This document shows positions 25,794 to 35,837 of a DNA stretch of 64,000 bases, one piece after another; within the stretch, counting starts at the first letter, position 1; every line of letters starts with the position of its first letter. The stretch spans positions 1 through 64,000 of the forward strand of contig JAZGSX010000023.1 of NCBI GenBank assembly GCA_039519185.1, in the 5' to 3' direction. Under the pieces are notes generated by a model. It saw nothing but the letters and a program-made list of their open reading frames with translations, was not told where the DNA came from and did no database searches. A program made the position numbers and the translations under genes. This DNA comes from Astragalus membranaceus (Eukaryota > Streptophyta > Magnoliopsida > Fabales > Fabaceae).

Positions 25794-26974
25794 GTACAAT
25801 TTCGTACCTGTTTGTTCCATTTCATACCATTTCGTATGATTTTGTACCAGTTTGGACCAAATCGGGCGATTTGGCCCATATTGTATAAACTGGTACGAGT
25901 TCGTACCATTTTTTCGAGTTCGTACCAGTTCGTACGATTTCGTACTTGTTTGTACCATTTGATACCATTTCGTATGATTTCGTTCCAGTTCGGACCAAAT
26001 CGTACGATTTGGCCCATATTGTGTAAACTGGTACGATTTCGTACCATTTCTTCGAGTTCATACTAGTTCATACCATTTCGTACGATTTCGTTCCTGTTCA
26101 TACCATTTCGTGTGATTTCATACCAGTTCAGATCAAAGTGTACAATTTGGCCCATATTGTACATACTTGTACGAGTTCGTACCTGTTTGTTCCATTTCAT
26201 ACTATTTCGTGTGATTTCGTACCAGTTCCGATCAAATCGTACGATTAGGCCCATATTGTACAAACTTGTACGAGTTCGTACCAGTTCGTACAATTTCGTA
26301 CCTGTTTGTACCATTTCATACCATTTCGTATGATTTCGTAACAGTACGGACCAAATCGTACGATTTGGCCCATATTGTATAAACTGCTACGATTTCGTAC
26401 CATTTCTTCGAGTTCATACTAGTTCATACCATTTCGTACGATTTCGTTCCTGATCATACCATTTCGTGTGATTTCATACCAGTTCAGATCAAAGTGTACA
26501 ATTTGGCCCATATTGTACATACTCGTACGAGTTCGTACCTGTTTGTTCCATTTCATACCATTTCGTGTGATTTCGTACCAGTTCCGATCAAATCGTACGA
26601 TTAGGCCCATATTGTACAAACTTGTACGGGTTCGTATCAGTTCGTACGATTTCGTACCTGTTTGTACCATTTCATACCATTTCGTTTGATTTTGTACCAG
26701 GTCGGACCAAATCGTACGATTTGGCCCATATTGTATAAACTAGTACGATTTCGAACCATTTTTTCGAGTTCGTACTATTCGTACCATTTCATACGATTTC
26801 GTACCTGTTCGTACTAGTTACGACCAAATCGTACAAGTTGGCCCATATTGTACCAACTCGTACGAGTTCGCACCATTTTTTACGAGTTCGTACCAGTTCG
26901 TACAATTTCGTACCTGTTTGTTCCATTTCATACCATTTCGTATGATTTTGTACCAGTTCGGACCAAATCGGGCG

Positions 26975-26979
26975 ATTTG
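26975..26979. repeat. Target site duplication of element B, left copy
   Basis: ATTTG precedes TGTAACATCCC and is repeated at 37519-37523. Rejoining the flanks restores GGGCGATTTGGCCCATATTG, as seen at 25864 onward. Confidence 0.95.
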
Positions 26980-27181
26980 TGTAACATCCCTAATTTTTAA
27001 AGACTCGTATTATGACGCCTAGGACCGATTAATTATTTGTGGGAATAATTAGTCTTGTCTCGATGAATTACTATTCGAGAGAAAAGACCAAAGAAGCCCT
27101 ATTCATTTATTAATTATGGCTTAGTCATGATTAATTAAAGTATTTAAGCTGGAGGGCAAAATGGTAATTTTACACCCCTCA

Positions 27182-27189
27182 TATAAATA
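27182..27189 (+). promoter_or_regulatory. Putative TATA box of element B, 5' LTR
   Basis: TATAAATA follows a stretch (GAGGGCAAAATGG... to ACCCCTCA) with a counterpart upstream of a TATA-rich stretch in element E. Transcription of the element would start a little downstream. The same box lies at 35039-35046 in the 3' LTR. Confidence 0.6.
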
Positions 27190-27980
27190 CATATATTTTG
27201 AAGCCTCCTAGCCACATCTCCTTCATTCAGCAAATTCTGGAAAAAACAGAAGGGAGAAGGGAAGGGGAGGGGCGCGAGTGTAGGAGGAAGAAGGGGGTGG
27301 AGCTTCATCAAAATCTGTTGCATGTAAGTGTTCCAACCTGATCCCCAGTCCATTTTCGTTTTCCTTCTCAATGGTATATGTTTCAGAGGCTGATTCTCAC
27401 TCTATTTCTCATCTCCATTTCTGACCTTGAAGCTCCAATGGTGGGAATGGTGAAGTCTTGAGCTGTCTCCATCCTTGCATGCTCATTGGAAGCTTCTAAG
27501 AAGAAGACTTCAGACTTGCATGGTTGAGTGAAGGAAGGATTTGAGTAGTGGTGCTGCTGGGTTCGGGTTGGGACAGAAGAGAGTTGCTGTCTTGGGATCG
27601 ATTGAAGCAGCTTCGGGAATTTCCGTGTTCGGTTCGGTGATTTCGTTTTTTCGGTTCAACTCTCGGATTTCGTCAACGGGTGAGTTCTACTCACGATAGG
27701 GCATTTTGATATTCTGAACTTGTTTTCGATATGGAATCCCTTGGTCACATTTTCTGTTTACGAAAGACTTAGAACTGAAAAGCGTTTTTGAGTCGAAACG
27801 GTGTTTTACGGTTTAAATGAGATTTTGATTTAAATCGTTGAAATGAAATGCATTGTGTACTACTGGAAATATATTCTGGGAATTTTCTGAGTTTCAGGTG
27901 ATTGAAATTAGAAATCGAATCGGACGAGAATGGAGAGCGAAAATGAGAAAAGTGCGAAATTCTGGTAACAGACACAGGTC

Positions 27981-28159
27981 GCACGGACCGTGCGCCCCTG
28001 GGCACGGGTCGTGCGCCTGCTTCGGGTTGGAAGGATTGGAAACAGAACGGGACGCACGGGTCGTGCGCCCCTGGGCACGGATCGTGCGATTCCTTCTGGT
28101 AGATGGGTCCTGAGTAGTGCACCACGCACGGGTCGTGCGCCCCTGGGCACGGGTCGTGC
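27981..28159 (+). repeat. Paired GCACGNNYCGTGC palindromes, 5' LTR of B
   Basis: Six 13-bp sites start at 27981, 28002, 28054, 28075, 28126 and 28147. They form three pairs with centres 21 bp apart, each pair separated by GCCCCTGG. Arms GCACG and CGTGC flank a 3-bp centre. Related pairs occur in the LTR of E on the other strand. Confidence 0.8.
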
Positions 28160-28776
28160 GTGTAGTTCTGTTACCGGCTTCCGCTTTCTCGTTTTGTTGC
28201 TCCGTTTGATCCCGAACCCTTTCTAATTTCTTTCTCAACCATTCAAAAAGGGATTGCCTCACTAAAAACCTTATTTTGAACTTGTTCAACTCATGGTTTT
28301 GAAAAAGAGCTTTGAAAGCCTATTTGATCGAAAACCGAAACCCTAGTATACGTGTGGGTACACCGTCTGATGGATAGAACGTATATGTATATCTATGTAT
28401 ATATCAACTGTATATGATTATAATGCCGGATGTCTATAGGTTCATCAAAACGGGTTATAAGTCAACAATACATTACAATATGATTATGATGCCGGATGAT
28501 TATAAACTCATCAAAACGGGTTATAGATCAATAAGATATAAATTATCTAAAAAGATATTGTGATTGATCCATTTGGTGATCGAAAAGATATAAATTATCT
28601 AACTCTCGAGAACTTGATGCGTATTGTCATACGTATTGCGTTGGGTGACGACCCGACAAGTAGCATACTAGGAAGGGAAGTCATGAGCCCTCACCCTAGG
28701 CCCTGAATGTGTTTTGGCGTGGTCAACTCACGGGTTACCGGGATTAGCAGGCGTTGTGCGGCCGGTTTGTGCTAAG

Positions 28777-29118
28777 TAATTCACGAATTGCCGGGATTAG
28801 CAGTAGTTGTGCGGTCGGCATTCGAATAATAAGTAATTCACGAATTGCCGGGATTAGCAGTCGTTGTGCGGTCGGCATTCGAATAATAAGTAATTCACGA
28901 ATTGCCGGGATTAGCAGTCGTTGTGCGGTCGGCATTCGAATAATAAGTAATTCACGAATTGCCGGGATTAGCAGTCGTTGTGCGGTCGGCATTCGAATAA
29001 TAAGTAATTCACGAATTGCCGGGATTAGCAGTCGTTGTGCGGTCGGCATTCGAATAATAAGTAATTCACGAATAGCCGGGATTAGCAGTCGTTGTGCGGT
29101 CGGCATTCGATTAATGAA
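28777..29118 (+). repeat. 57-bp tandem repeat in the 5' LTR of B (six units)
   Basis: Units start at 28777, 28834, 28891, 28948, 29005 and 29062 with TAATTCACGAATTGCCGGGA; one more diverged unit precedes them. The 3' LTR has seven such units. Because 57 is divisible by three, the array makes long periodic open frames that are not genes. Confidence 0.92.
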
Positions 29119-29200
29119 TAAGACATTGTTATGTCAGTTCTTGTTATAACGGTTTACTAAATCAAACCGAGTGTCAGTGAGGGGGCACGGTAGGACTCAC

Positions 29201-29218
29201 TGAGATAATGTTATCTCA
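29201..29218 (+). promoter_or_regulatory. Conserved LTR hairpin TGAGATAA-TG-TTATCTCA, 5' LTR of B
   Basis: Perfect 8-bp arms lie within a block (TAGGACTCACTGAGATAA) that is conserved in element E at 59068-59086. The function is unknown; an RNA structure or a binding site are both possible. Confidence 0.55.
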
Positions 29219-29487
29219 CCCTATCCATATTTGTTGTTTTTCAGAAAAGCAGGGAAAAAGGAAGACTATTGTGCACGAGTAGTTGGTCTACTCTTGGAGG
29301 TGCTGAAGACTTAGTCATTTGATCCCTTGTACTTTTGTTATCCTTATTGGTTGTATAAACTTGTATTGATTATGAGTTATATGAACCATTTTATGTTTCT
29401 GTTGGGTATTTGGACTTGGTTATTGTAATCCATTCGGTATGAAACCGATAAACTTCTATTTTATGAAGTAATGTTATTTCCGATTAT

Positions 29488-29908
29488 GTTTTGTCTCGGA
29501 AAAAGTTTGTATGTCCAAAACTTAAACAGGAACTGTGTCCTCTGAATATTCCGCATCTGTGCACTTTCAGTGTCTCTACATGTTAGAAATACTGGGGTGT
29601 TACATTTGGTATCAGAGCGGTTCGACCTAGTCGGACTTAGATGTTAAGAGTCTTTTGCGTCTTCTAAGTCTGATTTTTCTTAGTATGCTATTAGACATTG
29701 AGCCTGATCAACTTAATACTTTGTGCATACTTCGCAGAATCATGGCTGGAAGAGGTAGGAGAAACCCACCTATTGATCCTCATCAAGAATGGATGCAGAA
29801 TGTCATCGAAACTCAGCAGAAGATGATGAATGACATGATGCTTATGCAACAGCAACAGATGGCTCAAATGGCTCAAATGCAGCAGATGCATCAGATGCCT
29901 CAACCACA
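29488..29908 (+). repeat. 421-bp duplicated leader of element B, copy 1
   Basis: This covers the last 117 bp of the LTR, the primer site and the first part of gag. It is identical by eye to 30121-30541. Confidence 0.93.
29607..29618 (+). promoter_or_regulatory. Primer-binding site 1 of element B (initiator tRNA-Met)
   Basis: TGGTATCAGAGC lies two bases after the complete 5' LTR. Confidence 0.92.
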
Positions 29909-29924
29909 TCTTCTGAGTAGGTAA
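29742..29924 (+). pseudogene. Truncated first copy of the Gag N-terminus in element B
   Basis: This copy starts MAGRGRRNPPIDPHQEWM, identical to the full-length Gag that starts at 30375, with a methionine- and glutamine-rich QQQMAQMAQMQQMHQM stretch. It leaves the shared sequence at 29908 and stops in the SINE debris at 29924, after 60 codons. It is the first Gag start downstream of the LTR promoter, so it would compete with translation of the intact frame. Confidence 0.8.
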
Positions 29925-30120
29925 AAGGGTTGGGCTGTTACAAAAAAAGGCGCCTTTTTTTGTAACATCCTGGGCCCTTTTCTTACTTAGTAGGCTACCC
30001 AGCGATGCACTCATGATCTTCTCTACCCCCCATGTAGAGTTTTTGCCTTCCGTGGGAATCGAACCTTGTACCCTGAGGCTTAGGTACAAGCTCAATGCAT
30101 TCCCACTACCAATTGAGCTA
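29909..30120 (-). mobile_element. tRNA-derived SINE fragment(s) inside element B
   Basis: Read on the minus strand, the right part has a box A (TAGCTCAATTGG) and a box B (GGTTCGATTCC) typical of a tRNA-derived SINE promoter for RNA polymerase III. It lacks the first bases of a tRNA, so the 5' end is cut at the junction with the LTR copy. The left part (about 29913-29951) is a diverged inverted copy of the SINE tail, so two tails face each other around GGCGCC. No target duplication flanks it. I do not recognise a named family. Confidence 0.75.
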
Positions 30121-30541
30121 GTTTTGTCTCGGAAAAAGTTTGTATGTCCAAAACTTAAACAGGAACTGTGTCCTCTGAATATTCCGCATCTGTGCACTTT
30201 CAGTGTCTCTACATGTTAGAAATACTGGGGTGTTACATTTGGTATCAGAGCGGTTCGACCTAGTCGGACTTAGATGTTAAGAGTCTTTTGCGTCTTCTAA
30301 GTCTGATTTTTCTTAGTATGCTATTAGACATTGAGCCTGATCAACTTAATACTTTGTGCATACTTCGCAGAATCATGGCTGGAAGAGGTAGGAGAAACCC
30401 ACCTATTGATCCTCATCAAGAATGGATGCAGAATGTCATCGAAACTCAGCAGAAGATGATGAATGACATGATGCTTATGCAACAGCAACAGATGGCTCAA
30501 ATGGCTCAAATGCAGCAGATGCATCAGATGCCTCAACCACA
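30121..30541 (+). repeat. 421-bp duplicated leader of element B, copy 2
   Basis: This repeats 29488-29908 at an offset of 633 bp, starting inside the LTR sequence and continuing into the functional gag-pol frame. Confidence 0.93.
30240..30251 (+). promoter_or_regulatory. Primer-binding site 2 of element B
   Basis: This is a second TGGTATCAGAGC. It is preceded only by the last 117 bp of LTR sequence. Priming here would copy the SINE debris into the first DNA product and disturb strand transfer. Confidence 0.85.
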
Positions 30542-33500
30542 ACCAGCTGAGCCAGTCAATATGCCAACACCTGAGGATCCCAACAGGATGTATTTTCGGT
30601 TTCTGAAGATGAAACCCCCAACCTTCAAAGGAGGATCTGAGGCAATGAAAGCCCATTTCTGGGTAGATGCCATGGAACGGATCTTTGATACTTTGCAATG
30701 CAATGAAGGAGAAAAGGTAATTTGTGCTGCTAACGCTCTGGACGAGGATGCTCACACTTGGTGGGTTAACGCTCGTAGAATGCTTCAAAATCAAGGAACT
30801 CCTCTTGAATGGGATAACTTCAAGGAGTTGTTTTTGGGTCATTATTTTCCCGACTCCCAAAGACTTGACAAGCAGATGGAATTTCTGAGTTTGAAACAGG
30901 GAGAGATGACAGTTGGGGAATATGCTGCCAGATTTGAGAGGTTGTCACAATTCTATGAATTGGGGACCACCGCTACTGATGATAGGTGGAAAATGGTAAT
31001 GTTCAGACAAGGTCTCAGAGGAGATGTGAATCAAGGTCTCAGTTCTTACTCCATGACCACTTATCCTGCTTTGGTTCAACAAGCTCATTCAGCTGAGAGC
31101 GATCTTAAAAGAATGTATGCTGAGAGGAAAGAATTCTGGAAGGATAAGAAGAAGGGTAATGAGCCAACTTCTTCAAACCCTAGATATAGAGGGAATAGGG
31201 ATAAAGGGAAACAAATCCAATCAAGTGACTCTGCCAGGCCTAACAGGTGCGACGTCTGCAAGAGATTTCATAGAGGCAAATGTCAGGTGGGACCGAACCA
31301 ATGCTACCTTTGCAAAGAAGTGGGCCATTATGCTAATAATTGTCCGTCAAGGAAAGCTTTCTTGGAGTCTCCTGATGCTCCGAGACAGGCTCGAGTCAAC
31401 ACTCTGGATGCTAAGACCATCAAGCCAGCTGATAATCTTATAAGGGGTACAGGTTCTATCTTTCATCAAACTGTTAATATTCTGTATGACTCTGGTGCTA
31501 CTCATTGTTTCATCTCTGAAGCATGTGCGGAACGGCTAGGATTAATAGTATCTCCTATATCCGAACCAATATCTATCCTTACTGCGGCAAAGGGTCGTGT
31601 GCGAACCCAATCATTATGTCTTAACTGTCTGCTCACCATAGGAGGCAGGGACTTTGTTGTTGATTTTATCTGTCTGCCTATGAGAGGAATGGAGATCGTG
31701 TTGGGAATGAATTGGATGACTTCCAATCACATTACGATTGATTGTTTCAATCGTGCAATTAATTTTCCTTCTGAAGTAGCGGAACCTTCATTACCTGCAG
31801 ATAATGGTGTTATTTCGTTCACTTCAGCCAGCCAGTCTCTATTCCAAGGTGCGGAAGCTTTTGTTATTATTTTGTCTGCATCAACTGAAGCTGATTTGGA
31901 TTTATCATCTACTCAAGTTGTTAATGAATTCTTAGATGTTTTTCCCGAGGAAGTTTCCTCTTTACCTCCAGAACGAGAGGTGGAATTCTCTATAGATTTG
32001 GCGCCTGGCACAGGGCCAATATCCATAGCACCTTATAGGATGTCTCCTCTCGAACTGAAAGAATTGAAGTCCCAACTTGAGGAATTAATTTCCAAGAAGT
32101 TTATTCGACCGAGTGCTTCTCCATGGGGTGCTCCGGTATTGCTAGTCAAGAAGAAGGACGGAAGCATGAGGTTATGCATAGACTACCGTCAGCTGAATAA
32201 AATCACTATCAAGAACAAGTATCCATTGCCAAGGATAGATGATCTACTTGACCAACTTCGAGGTGCTAAAGTTTTCTCCAAAATTGATCTGAGGTCAGGG
32301 TACCATCAAATTAGGGTAAGAACCTTAGACATTCCGAAGACTGCCTTTCGTACGAGGTACGGACACTACGAGTTTGTAGTAATGCCTTTCGGATTAACTA
32401 ACGCTCCAGCCGTATTCATGGATTATATGAATAGAGTATTTCATTCTTACCTAGATCAGTTTGTGGTCGTCTTTATTGATGATATCTTGATTTACTCCAA
32501 GTCAGTTGAGGAGCATGCTCAGCATCTCCGATTTGTCCTAGGAGTACTCCGAGAGAAGAAACTCTACGCTAAACCATCAAAATGTGACTTTTGGATGCCT
32601 GAAGTAAAATTCTTGGGTCATGTAATTTCCCAAGAAGGGGTTGCAGTGGATCCTAGCAAGGTGGAAGCTGTGTTGAATTGGGAACGGCCAACGTCAGTGA
32701 CTGAGATCAGAAGCTTTCTGGGTTTAGCTGGTTACTATAGAAGATTCATTGAAGGTTTTTCGCAATTGGTACTTCCGCTTACTCGATTGACTCGCAAGGG
32801 TCAACCGTTTATTTGGGATGCCGACTGTGAGGAGTGTTTTCTGGGATTGAAGGAAAAGTTAACTTCTGCTCCGATCCTAATTCTTCCGGATCCGTCATTG
32901 GGATTTCAAATTTACAGTGATGCATCCGGGAAGGGTTTAGGATGCGTTCTCATGCAGAATCAACATGTTGTGGCCTATGCATCGAGGCAATTGAAGACGC
33001 ATGAACGGAATTACCCAACTCATGACTTAGAGTTGGCGGCTATTGTGTTTGCACTGAAAATTTGGAGACATTATCTTTATGGTTCTCGTTTCGAAGTTTT
33101 TAGTGATCACAAGAGCTTGAAGTATCTGTTCGACCAAAAGGAGTTGAATAACAGACAGAGGAGGTGGACTGAATTTTTGAAGGACTATGATTTCGAATTG
33201 AAATATCACCCTGGGAAAGCCAATGTGGTAGCAGATGCTCTGAGCAGGAAGTCTATCCACACGGCAAGGTTAATGGTTCACGAGATGGCCTTGTTGGAGT
33301 CGTTCAGAGACTTGAAACTCAAGGTGGTAAGAAAAAGGGATCGCGTAGTGCTGCGGCATATACGGATAGCCAGTGTGCTAAGGGAACAAATCCGCGTAGC
33401 TCAAGGAGCTGATATAAAGTTGCAGTCTCAGAAGGGATCGCCAGATTTCACTGAGGATAGTGATGGCATAATTTGCTTTAATGGGAAGATTTGTGTTCCC

Positions 33501-34787
33501 GACAATGATGATATCAAAAGACAAGTATTGGAAGAAGCTCATAGGAGTCAGTACTCCGTACATCCGGGATCCACCAAGATGTACCGAGACTTGAAGTTGA
33601 TGTATTGGTGGCCTGGGATGAAGGTCGAGATTGCAGAATTTGTTTCTCGGTGCTTAACTTGTCAGAAGGTTAAGGCGGAACACCGAAGACCGGGCGGTCA
33701 GTTACAACCGCTAGATGTACCAGTTTGGAAGTGGGAAGACATCTCAATGGACTTCGTTATGGGTTTGCCGAAGTCACAGGCCGGCAATGATTCTCTTTGG
33801 GTAATAGTGGACCGATTGACTAAATCCGCTCACTTTATTCCCGTTCGCTCGACTTATAAGGTTTCCAAGTTAGCAGATGAATATGTGAAGAACATTATCA
33901 GATTGCATGGAGTTCCAACGAGCATTGTGTCAGACCGAGATCCCAAGTTTACTTCCAGATTCTGGAGAGCATTGAATGAAGCTTTGGGAACAAGGGTGCT
34001 GGTTAGCACTGCTTATCATCCTCAGACTGATGGTCAAACGGAGAGGACTATCCAGACTCTTGAGGACATGCTTCGGGCTTGTGTGCTCGATAGCGGGAGA
34101 AAATGGGAGGACCATATTCCATTAGTCGAATTCTCCTACAACAACAGTTACCACTCCAGCATTGGAATGGCACCGTTTGAGGCACTTTATGGTAGAAAGT
34201 GTAGGACTCCGTTGTGTTGGTGGGAGATTGGCGAAGATAAGTTTTTGGGACCCGATATGGTTCGCGAGACCACTGAGAAGATCAAGTCAATTCGAGAGAG
34301 GATGAAGGTTGCTCAGAGTCGGCAAAAGAGCTACGCTGACAACCGAAGGAGACCGTTGGAGTTTGAGGTTGGTGATCATGTGTTCTTGAAAGTTTCTCCA
34401 ACCATAGGCACCGGGAGAGCCTTGCGAGCGAGGAAGCTCAGTCCTCGATATGTTGGACCTTTCCAAATCATCGAGCGGATTGGACCAGTTGCCTATCGCC
34501 TCGCATTGTCTCCGGCCCTATCAAACCTCCATGATGTGTTCCACGTGTCTCAGTTAAGGAAATATATTCCCGATCTGCATCAACCGTTGAGTGTTGATAC
34601 AATTGACCTGCGACCGGATTTGTCATTCCAACCTTATCCTAGTTATATCTTGGAGCGTGGTGTGAAGACTCTGCGTTCAAGGTCAATTCCGATTATCAAA
34701 GTAGTTTGGGATGACTTTTCAGCCGAAGAGGCTACCTGGGAACTGGAAGAAGACATGCGCGCTCGATATCCATCTCTCTTTCAGTAA
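30375..34787 (+). CDS. Gag-Pol polyprotein of element B (Tekay-like chromovirus)
   Basis: This is a single intact frame of 1470 codons from MAGRGRR; an in-frame ATG at 30288 would add 29 residues but lies upstream of the conserved Gag start. Order of domains: Gag capsid region about 70-200; two zinc-binding motifs, an atypical one near 292 (CX2CX3HX3C) and a CCHC knuckle at 310-323; aspartic protease with DSGA at 372; reverse transcriptase with FIDD at 700; RNase H with SDAS near 849; integrase H2C2 zinc region 1056-1096 and catalytic D1126, D1187 and E1223 (D-X35-E); and a short chromodomain-like tail from about 1440 (KVVW, EEATWELEE). Such polyproteins copy element RNA into DNA in particles and insert it in chromatin, the tail being thought to guide insertion to heterochromatin. 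All expected catalytic residues are visible. Expression is doubtful because of the duplicated leader. Confidence 0.95.
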   Translation: MAGRGRRNPPIDPHQEWMQNVIETQQKMMNDMMLMQQQQMAQMAQMQQMHQMPQPQPAEPVNMPTPEDPNRMYFRFLKMKPPTFKGGSEAMKAHFWVDAMERIFDTLQCNEGEKVICAANALDEDAHTWWVNARRMLQNQGTPLEWDNFKELFLGHYFPDSQRLDKQMEFLSLKQGEMTVGEYAARFERLSQFYELGTTATDDRWKMVMFRQGLRGDVNQGLSSYSMTTYPALVQQAHSAESDLKRMYAERKEFWKDKKKGNEPTSSNPRYRGNRDKGKQIQSSDSARPNRCDVCKRFHRGKCQVGPNQCYLCKEVGHYANNCPSRKAFLESPDAPRQARVNTLDAKTIKPADNLIRGTGSIFHQTVNILYDSGATHCFISEACAERLGLIVSPISEPISILTAAKGRVRTQSLCLNCLLTIGGRDFVVDFICLPMRGMEIVLGMNWMTSNHITIDCFNRAINFPSEVAEPSLPADNGVISFTSASQSLFQGAEAFVIILSASTEADLDLSSTQVVNEFLDVFPEEVSSLPPEREVEFSIDLAPGTGPISIAPYRMSPLELKELKSQLEELISKKFIRPSASPWGAPVLLVKKKDGSMRLCIDYRQLNKITIKNKYPLPRIDDLLDQLRGAKVFSKIDLRSGYHQIRVRTLDIPKTAFRTRYGHYEFVVMPFGLTNAPAVFMDYMNRVFHSYLDQFVVVFIDDILIYSKSVEEHAQHLRFVLGVLREKKLYAKPSKCDFWMPEVKFLGHVISQEGVAVDPSKVEAVLNWERPTSVTEIRSFLGLAGYYRRFIEGFSQLVLPLTRLTRKGQPFIWDADCEECFLGLKEKLTSAPILILPDPSLGFQIYSDASGKGLGCVLMQNQHVVAYASRQLKTHERNYPTHDLELAAIVFALKIWRHYLYGSRFEVFSDHKSLKYLFDQKELNNRQRRWTEFLKDYDFELKYHPGKANVVADALSRKSIHTARLMVHEMALLESFRDLKLKVVRKRDRVVLRHIRIASVLREQIRVAQGADIKLQSQKGSPDFTEDSDGIICFNGKICVPDNDDIKRQVLEEAHRSQYSVHPGSTKMYRDLKLMYWWPGMKVEIAEFVSRCLTCQKVKAEHRRPGGQLQPLDVPVWKWEDISMDFVMGLPKSQAGNDSLWVIVDRLTKSAHFIPVRSTYKVSKLADEYVKNIIRLHGVPTSIVSDRDPKFTSRFWRALNEALGTRVLVSTAYHPQTDGQTERTIQTLEDMLRACVLDSGRKWEDHIPLVEFSYNNSYHSSIGMAPFEALYGRKCRTPLCWWEIGEDKFLGPDMVRETTEKIKSIRERMKVAQSRQKSYADNRRRPLEFEVGDHVFLKVSPTIGTGRALRARKLSPRYVGPFQIIERIGPVAYRLALSPALSNLHDVFHVSQLRKYIPDLHQPLSVDTIDLRPDLSFQPYPSYILERGVKTLRSRSIPIIKVVWDDFSAEEATWELEEDMRARYPSLFQ

Positions 34788-34821
34788 GGTACGTTTCGTC
34801 AATTTTGAGGACAAAATTTTT

Positions 34822-34835
34822 AAAAGTTGGGGAGA
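34822..34835 (+). promoter_or_regulatory. Polypurine tract of element B
   Basis: AAAAGTTGGGGAGA lies one base before the 3' LTR and follows the TTTTGAGGACAAAATTTT block that E shares. Confidence 0.88.
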
Positions 34836-35837
34836 TTGTAACATCCCTAATTTTTAAAGACTCGTATTATGACGCCTAGGACCGATTAATTATTTGTGGG
34901 AATAATTAGTCTTGTCTCGATGAATTACTATTCGAGAGAAAAGACCAAAGAAGCCCTATTCATTTATTAATTATGGCTTAGTCATGATTAATTAAAGTAT
35001 TTAAGCTGGAGGGCAAAATGGTAATTTTACACCCCTCATATAAATACATATATTTTGAAGCCTCCTAGCCACATCTCCTTCATTCAGCAAATTCTGGAAA
35101 AAACAGAAGGGAGAAGGGAAGGGGAGGGGCGCGAGTGTAGGAGGAAGAAGGGGGTGGAGCTTCATCAAAATCTGTTGCATGTAAGTGTTCCAACCTGATC
35201 CCCAGTCCATTTTCGTTTTCCTTCTCAATGGTATATGTTTCAGAGGCTGATTCTCACTCTATTTCTCATCTCCATTTCTGACCTTGAAGCTCCAATGGTG
35301 GGAATGGTGAAGTCTTGAGCTGTCTCCATCCTTGCATGCTCATTGGAAGCTTCTAAGAAGAAGACTTCAGACTTGCATGGTTGAGTGAAGGAAGGATTTG
35401 AGTAGTGGTGCTGCTGGGTTCGGGTTGGGACAGAAGAGAGTTGCTGTCTTGGGATCGATTGAAGCAGCTTCGGGAATTTCCGTGTTCGGTTCGGTGATTT
35501 CGTTTTTTCGGTTCAACTCTCGGATTTCGTCAACGGGTGAGTTCTACTCACGATAGGGCATTTTGATATTCTGAACTTGTTTTCGATATGGAATCCCTTG
35601 GTCACATTTTCTGTTTACGAAAGACTTAGAACTGAAAAGCGTTTTTGAGTCGAAACGGTGTTTTACGGTTTAAATGAGATTTTGATTTAAATCGTTGAAA
35701 TGAAATGCATTGTGTACTACTGGAAATATATTCTGGGAATTTTCTGAGTTTCAGGTGATTGAAATTAGAAATCGAATCGGACGAGAATGGAGAGCGAAAA
35801 TGAGAAAAGTGCGAAATTCTGGTAACAGACACAGGTC

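Larger units (their letters stand above)
14915..26979. repeat. Satellite array, block 3
   Basis: This 12-kb uninterrupted stretch is the longest satellite block and no gene is present. Several scales of higher-order repetition are visible: a 3677-bp offset links 17361-18190 with 21038-21867, a 1716-bp tandem pair occupies 22362-25793, and the first of three 1106-bp units begins near 25712. The block ends in the ATTTG target site of element B. Confidence 0.95.
26980..29604 (+). repeat. 5' LTR of element B
   Basis: This 2625-bp LTR starts TGTAACATCCC and ends GGGGTGTTACA. It contains a TATA box (27182), three pairs of GCACGGGTCGTGC palindromes (27981-28159), six 57-bp tandem units (28777-29118) preceded by one diverged unit, and a TGAGATAA/TTATCTCA hairpin (29201-29218). 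Confidence 0.93.

Noticed and set aside
27144..28289. Frames in the LTR of B near the paired palindromes as coding genes
   Set aside because: They appear identically in both LTRs, overlap on both strands and contain the palindrome repeats. They are LTR sequence, not genes.
28744..29106. Minus-strand frame with a 19-residue repeated peptide (also 36601-37020)
   Set aside because: It is the 57-bp LTR array translated, and 57 is a multiple of three. No sign of a gene.
28777..29118. Regularly spaced repeats resembling a CRISPR array
   Set aside because: Units are contiguous with no unique spacers, no cas genes are present, and the context is a plant retrotransposon.
30045..30121. Possible tRNA gene on the minus strand
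   Set aside because: Box A and box B are present, but the first tRNA bases are missing and the sequence continues into a SINE body and tail, so it is a SINE promoter.
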